This document shows positions 30,196-33,430 of a stretch of DNA of 33,430 bases, piece after piece. The stretch spans positions 1-33,430 of the forward strand of contig NZ_WFGV02000062.1 in NCBI RefSeq assembly GCF_010095445.2. Direction: 5' to 3'. This DNA is from Pseudomonas sp. TNT3. Lineage in GTDB: Bacteria > Pseudomonadota > Gammaproteobacteria > Pseudomonadales > Pseudomonadaceae. Every line of letters starts with the position of its first letter. Position 1 is the stretch's first letter. The notes under the pieces are model-generated. The model was not told the origin of the DNA and ran no database searches. It saw nothing but the letters and a program-made list of their open reading frames with translations. The translations under genes were made by a program, and so were the position numbers.

Positions 30196-32472
30196 TTAGA
30201 CCACCAACTCTTTTTCACAAGGACCAAATATACAGCGCTGTGGATAATGCGGATTATCGGCGACATTAAGCCTATAGTAATTTGTGTTATTCATAGCAAG
30301 AGCATATCCCCACGCGACTTCTTTTTTCAAAGAGGCACGGATAGTGCTGAGGTTAGCCTTTGCATCGTACATATCTTGATCGCGATTAAAACCTAGCTGG
30401 AGAAAATCTACTATTTTTTGTTCTTGATCGACGACAATTGAATCAGATTCCTCCAAGCGTGTTCCGTCCGGCGTCATGCGACTTAGAACTTTCTTCCATT
30501 CAGCGACTGTCTGAATACTTCTGAGTACCCACAGCACTGCTTCCTTACGGTCATTGAAGGGATCTGGGACGAGATCTCCGCCATAATTCATTACATCTAA
30601 GCGATCCCATTTACCATGCCGTGTCAGTAGGTAAAGCAACATCCCTTTCGACTCAGGGGTATAGCGCAGCAGATCTTGTTTTTGAGCGATTGTATTGGTA
30701 GCTAATCTATTACGACGTTGAGAAGCTTCTTGGCTTTTCAGACCCTCATCTGTGATAGCTTTTACAAAATCCACAAACTCTTCATAAACAAGTTTGAAAT
30801 CGGGCTTATCCGCATTATAGAAAGCATAGATATTATCTTCGATATCAGCCATTTGCATAACACAATATTGGCTATACGCTTTAAAAGCATCTGATTCCAC
30901 CAACTCAAAAAAACCATAATCCAACCGATACAACTGATAAACCAACCACGCCCCAAACTCCACAATCGTATTCACACCCACTTCGCAAATCAGCCCGCCC
31001 TTGGCGCCTAACCCCCAACACAAACTTGCGGCCACATGAAAACAAAACCTACCGTTAATAAACGTGCAGTGAAACTTCCCCCCAATGCCGGCACCCGCCA
31101 ACCCGGCGATGTTACTGCCGATCGTGCAGAAATTTGTATATTCGCCCGTGGACTTAAGGATTCCGTCGAGTCCGAAACCTACGCCCGGCGGTGGCGTAGG
31201 TTTGAGCCATTGCAGGCCGCCGCTGAGGCTGGCTTCGGCTCGGGCACCGGCGAACGCTTCACCGGTCAGCTGCAAGCCTTCGTCTTCTTCCGCCATTTGT
31301 TTGTAGAAGACTGCGCCCCGGTGGTTCCTGTCGGTGAAACGCGGGAGCCGACCGCCTGGCTGACCAACGAGCATTTGCTGATTTCCTTTGACCACCACCT
31401 GCAATTGCCCCTCGACCACCACTGACGCGCCAATGAATCCCGTTAGTTGGGGGATAATGTGAAGGCGCAGCATCCCCATCTCGAACTCATGGCCAGTGGC
31501 GCTGGTATAGGACAATTTCCAACCGAGGCGATCCGGTACGAAAGCCTCGAGGTTGACCGATGCCGAGGCCACGGTGACGCTGGCCTTCGCTTCGCCTTTG
31601 ATCGAAGCTTGGCCTTCGGCGAGGTCAAATTGCGCACTGGCACCTACATTGGAAGCGAAACGCATGAATTGCGCGCCTCGGGACACATCAACGTTGGCGC
31701 CCAATCCTTCCGTTTGAGCGAGCAGGCTGTTGTTCCAGCTTTCCGCCCAATCGAATAACACGAAGTCACTTTTCAACGTATCCAGATCAAAATCCGAACC
31801 GGACCATTTGAGGACGTCTTGCAGTTCAAGTTTGAGTTTTGGCCACTGCAGGTCGGTCAGTTGCTTGGCGAGCATCGCCGTATCAATTCGGGTATTGCCG
31901 TTTTTATCCTTGCTGTAGATGCTTTCTTTCGCTGACTTTTTGTCCTTGCCCTTCAAGGCGACGGTATGCAGCTTCCGGCCTTCCTGGGTGATCCTGAAAT
32001 ACTGCCTTTTTACGTACACATAGGGTTTGGGCTTGGACCCGCGACGATTTTTCACTCCTTTTTCGAAGACCGGGATGAGTTCGACGACATCGTCATAGCT
32101 CATTCCTTCCAACGAAAACTCCCCCAAGTGCTCTTGCAAGGCTTTCCGCTTTTGCTCCAGCTCACTCTCCGCCGTGATCACCGCTTTGGTGCGTTTTTCC
32201 GATTCAAGGGGGGATAAATCACTCTGCGCGGCCGCATGGGCCAAGTGTTCCAGTACGCTGGAGTAGTTGCCTTTGGCTTGATGAAATTCATCCATGCGCA
32301 TGTTCATTACTCGCCAGTGCGTTTCAAACTTGCCGGCGTGGCTAGCGGCAATGAAGATCAACTCTTCCGTTTCCGGACAGAAGTAGCATTGCGTCGCCTC
32401 GTGGTACGCAATAACCACGGAGCCCTGCTTGCTGGTCATATTTTCGGCCACAGGTACATTGGCTTCAGTCAT
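30196..32472 (-). CDS. Putative T6SS cargo effector (novel toxin candidate) with glycine-rich hydrophobic region
   Basis: This 758-residue protein is encoded directly after vgrG. The start is the ATG at 32470-32472, with GGAG nine bases upstream; a GTG five codons earlier is less likely. The N-terminal 250 residues include QCYFCPETEELIFIAAS and a charged coil (ESELEQKRKALQEHL). The middle (about 270-430) is rich in Ala/Gly/Ser strands, such as GQASIKGEAKASVTVAS. Residues about 445-515 are strongly hydrophobic and glycine-rich (GSNIAGLAGAGIGGKF; VNTIVEFGAWLVYQLYRL). The C-terminal 240 are hydrophilic and helical. I see no lipase GxSxG, nuclease or peptidase motif. Position between VgrG and lipoproteins suggests a periplasm- or membrane-acting toxin, perhaps pore-forming; this is inference. 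The last third is low in G+C. Confidence 0.8.
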   Translation of the reverse strand: MTEANVPVAENMTSKQGSVVIAYHEATQCYFCPETEELIFIAASHAGKFETHWRVMNMRMDEFHQAKGNYSSVLEHLAHAAAQSDLSPLESEKRTKAVITAESELEQKRKALQEHLGEFSLEGMSYDDVVELIPVFEKGVKNRRGSKPKPYVYVKRQYFRITQEGRKLHTVALKGKDKKSAKESIYSKDKNGNTRIDTAMLAKQLTDLQWPKLKLELQDVLKWSGSDFDLDTLKSDFVLFDWAESWNNSLLAQTEGLGANVDVSRGAQFMRFASNVGASAQFDLAEGQASIKGEAKASVTVASASVNLEAFVPDRLGWKLSYTSATGHEFEMGMLRLHIIPQLTGFIGASVVVEGQLQVVVKGNQQMLVGQPGGRLPRFTDRNHRGAVFYKQMAEEDEGLQLTGEAFAGARAEASLSGGLQWLKPTPPPGVGFGLDGILKSTGEYTNFCTIGSNIAGLAGAGIGGKFHCTFINGRFCFHVAASLCWGLGAKGGLICEVGVNTIVEFGAWLVYQLYRLDYGFFELVESDAFKAYSQYCVMQMADIEDNIYAFYNADKPDFKLVYEEFVDFVKAITDEGLKSQEASQRRNRLATNTIAQKQDLLRYTPESKGMLLYLLTRHGKWDRLDVMNYGGDLVPDPFNDRKEAVLWVLRSIQTVAEWKKVLSRMTPDGTRLEESDSIVVDQEQKIVDFLQLGFNRDQDMYDAKANLSTIRASLKKEVAWGYALAMNNTNYYRLNVADNPHYPQRCIFGPCEKELVV

Positions 32473-32489
32473 GTTTTCGGACTCCACGG

Positions 32490-33430
32490 TTATTCAAAGA
32501 ACAGCTGGATGTTTTGCGGATCAACGCCGTAATGGGGTTGGGTGTAACCGTTGGCGTCGGTCACACCGCGCAAAACGCGGCCATCGGCGGTCTCTATTCG
32601 ATAAGCCGCATAGGAGGTGGGCTCGTTGTTGATTTTGTCCCGGACCTGAAAGGTGCCCTGCACCGGGTTTGTATAAACCGGGTCTTCCAGGACCATAGGG
32701 GAAAAGGCTTTCTCAAGAGAGGCCGCGCCGCCCCAGGCAATGTCGTCGTTCTTGAGGAGCAACTTGATCGGCGCGGAAATCTCGACACAACCGTCCTTGA
32801 TTTTGATGTAGCCCCCCCCGCTGACCAGGTTGATGCCTTCATCAGCGTTAAGAAAAATTTCGCCCTTTACACTGTTGATTGTTAGCGTCTTGTTCGCTTG
32901 CAACGTCATGGCATCACTTTGGGCCTGGATGTCTACCGGACCACGAGCAGCGAATAATTTGAGCCCCAGTCTCTGGGCAAACAGGCTGATGGCTTCGCCT
33001 GCCACCACGCTGAAGCGTTTGAACACCGTGAAGTCGGCGCTGTCACCTGCCGTGCTGGTGAGCGTCTGCCCCGCTGAAAATTGAATATTTGCTGGCGTAG
33101 TCAAGGCAATGCCAGCAGGCGCCGAAGCGATAAAGCCTGCCTCCGTTAAACCCGCAAGCGATTTTTTCAAGCTCAATTGTGATGGGATGTCCGCCGTCAG
33201 TGCTTTCGATACAGAAGCGCTCTGGGCCAGATCTCTGACCAAATGCAGAGCACTTTCTAACTGTGCGAGCGCTGCGCTCATATCGAGCTGTTCACCCTGA
33301 GCTTTGGGCTGTCCATCAGCACTGATAAAGATCCCTTTACCCGCGCGGAGACTCCCCCAGTCTTCCGTGCGCAGCTCAAACCCCTCCCCCCGTTTCTGCT
33401 TCTTCGCATCCACCAGATGCCCCAGATTCA
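32490..33430 (-). CDS. vgrG: VgrG spike protein, C-terminal part (5' end outside window)
   Basis: The frame is open from the right edge to the stop at 32490, about 313 residues, with no start inside the window. EGFELRTEDWGSLRAGKGIFISADGQPKAQGEQLDM and the following helical stretch are the DUF2345 region found after the gp27/gp5 core of T6SS VgrG proteins. The needle-like repeats follow (QSDAMTLQANKTLTINS, GGGYIKIKDGCVEISAP). The last 60 or so residues (SYAAYRIETADGRVLRGVTDANGYTQPHYG) form a small extra beta domain, the kind that often carries a cargo effector. The effector ATG lies 17 bases beyond the stop, so the two are translated together. The N-terminal two thirds must lie beyond position 33430. 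Confidence 0.93.
   Translation of the reverse strand, partial: NLGHLVDAKKQKRGEGFELRTEDWGSLRAGKGIFISADGQPKAQGEQLDMSAALAQLESALHLVRDLAQSASVSKALTADIPSQLSLKKSLAGLTEAGFIASAPAGIALTTPANIQFSAGQTLTSTAGDSADFTVFKRFSVVAGEAISLFAQRLGLKLFAARGPVDIQAQSDAMTLQANKTLTINSVKGEIFLNADEGINLVSGGGYIKIKDGCVEISAPIKLLLKNDDIAWGGAASLEKAFSPMVLEDPVYTNPVQGTFQVRDKINNEPTSYAAYRIETADGRVLRGVTDANGYTQPHYGVDPQNIQLFFE

Larger units (their letters stand above)
28061..30240. repeat. Tandem duplication: effector 3' end plus lipoprotein gene
   Basis: Unit 1 (28061-29147) and unit 2 (29154-30240) each hold a 1041-base SUMF1 gene preceded by the last 15 codons of an effector gene including the stop. The units are head to tail and almost abut. 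Nucleotide similarity is high in the gene bodies and lower in the first 60 codons. Confidence 0.85.

Noticed and set aside
16508..33430. Incomplete T6SS because tssB, tssC, tssD, tssH, tssK and tssL are absent
   Set aside because: The cluster runs off the right edge inside vgrG, so the missing genes most likely lie outside the window; no loss is claimed.

Overview
The window looks like a chromosomal segment of a fluorescens-group Pseudomonas. The coding regions are mostly high in G+C. The intergenic gaps carry REP-type inverted repeats typical of that group (for example the GTGGGAGC...GCCCGCGATGGCG type). Several proteins are near-textbook Pseudomonas family members, notably creatinase, dienelactone hydrolase and the SpeC-type ornithine decarboxylase. 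No rRNA, tRNA, CRISPR array or insertion sequence was seen.

Left part (1-5,840). A ProA-like aldehyde dehydrogenase runs off the left edge. Divergent from it is a short operon: a 67-residue secreted peptide ending in two EGKCG-type motifs (HvfA-like metallophore/bufferin precursor), a DoxX-family membrane protein (HvfX-like), and a dienelactone hydrolase with a strong terminator. The MNIO (DUF692) enzyme and its partner that normally modify such peptides are not in the window. Next come a SleB-type cell-wall hydrolase, a two-module CAP-domain secreted protein and a serine hydrolase of the beta-lactamase fold.

Middle part (5,944-16,340). This begins with a creatine-utilisation locus: a GATase1/AraC regulator interrupted by an in-frame amber codon, an MHS-type transporter that has lost about 150 internal residues, and an intact 403-residue creatinase. 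The regulator and transporter lesions together suggest that the locus is decaying. It is followed by ornithine decarboxylase, an unknown periplasmic protein, a GNAT acetyltransferase, a two-pass membrane protein, and an MHS transporter with an extra periplasmic loop.

Right part (33,430 down to 16,508, minus strand). This is one long type VI secretion (T6SS) gene set read right to left: VgrG (C-terminal part only), a large putative effector, two tandem SUMF1-fold lipoproteins (probable immunity), a PAAR tip protein, a two-TM T6SS-associated protein, TssM, TssA, TssF, TssG, TssJ, TssE, and an ImpA_N-TM-OmpA fusion. VgrG and PAAR would form the spike, the effector would ride on it, TssM and TssJ belong to the membrane complex, TssE, TssF and TssG belong to the baseplate, and the OmpA fusion probably ties the machine to peptidoglycan. 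The sheath, ClpV, Hcp, TssK and TssL genes are missing and presumably lie beyond the right edge.

The most unusual part is the effector/immunity island at about 28.0-31.0 kb. Base composition drops sharply inside the effector gene. The two lipoproteins are ungapped paralogues of identical length. Between them sits a 14-codon fossil of the effector's own C-terminus, showing that toxin tip and immunity gene were duplicated or acquired together.
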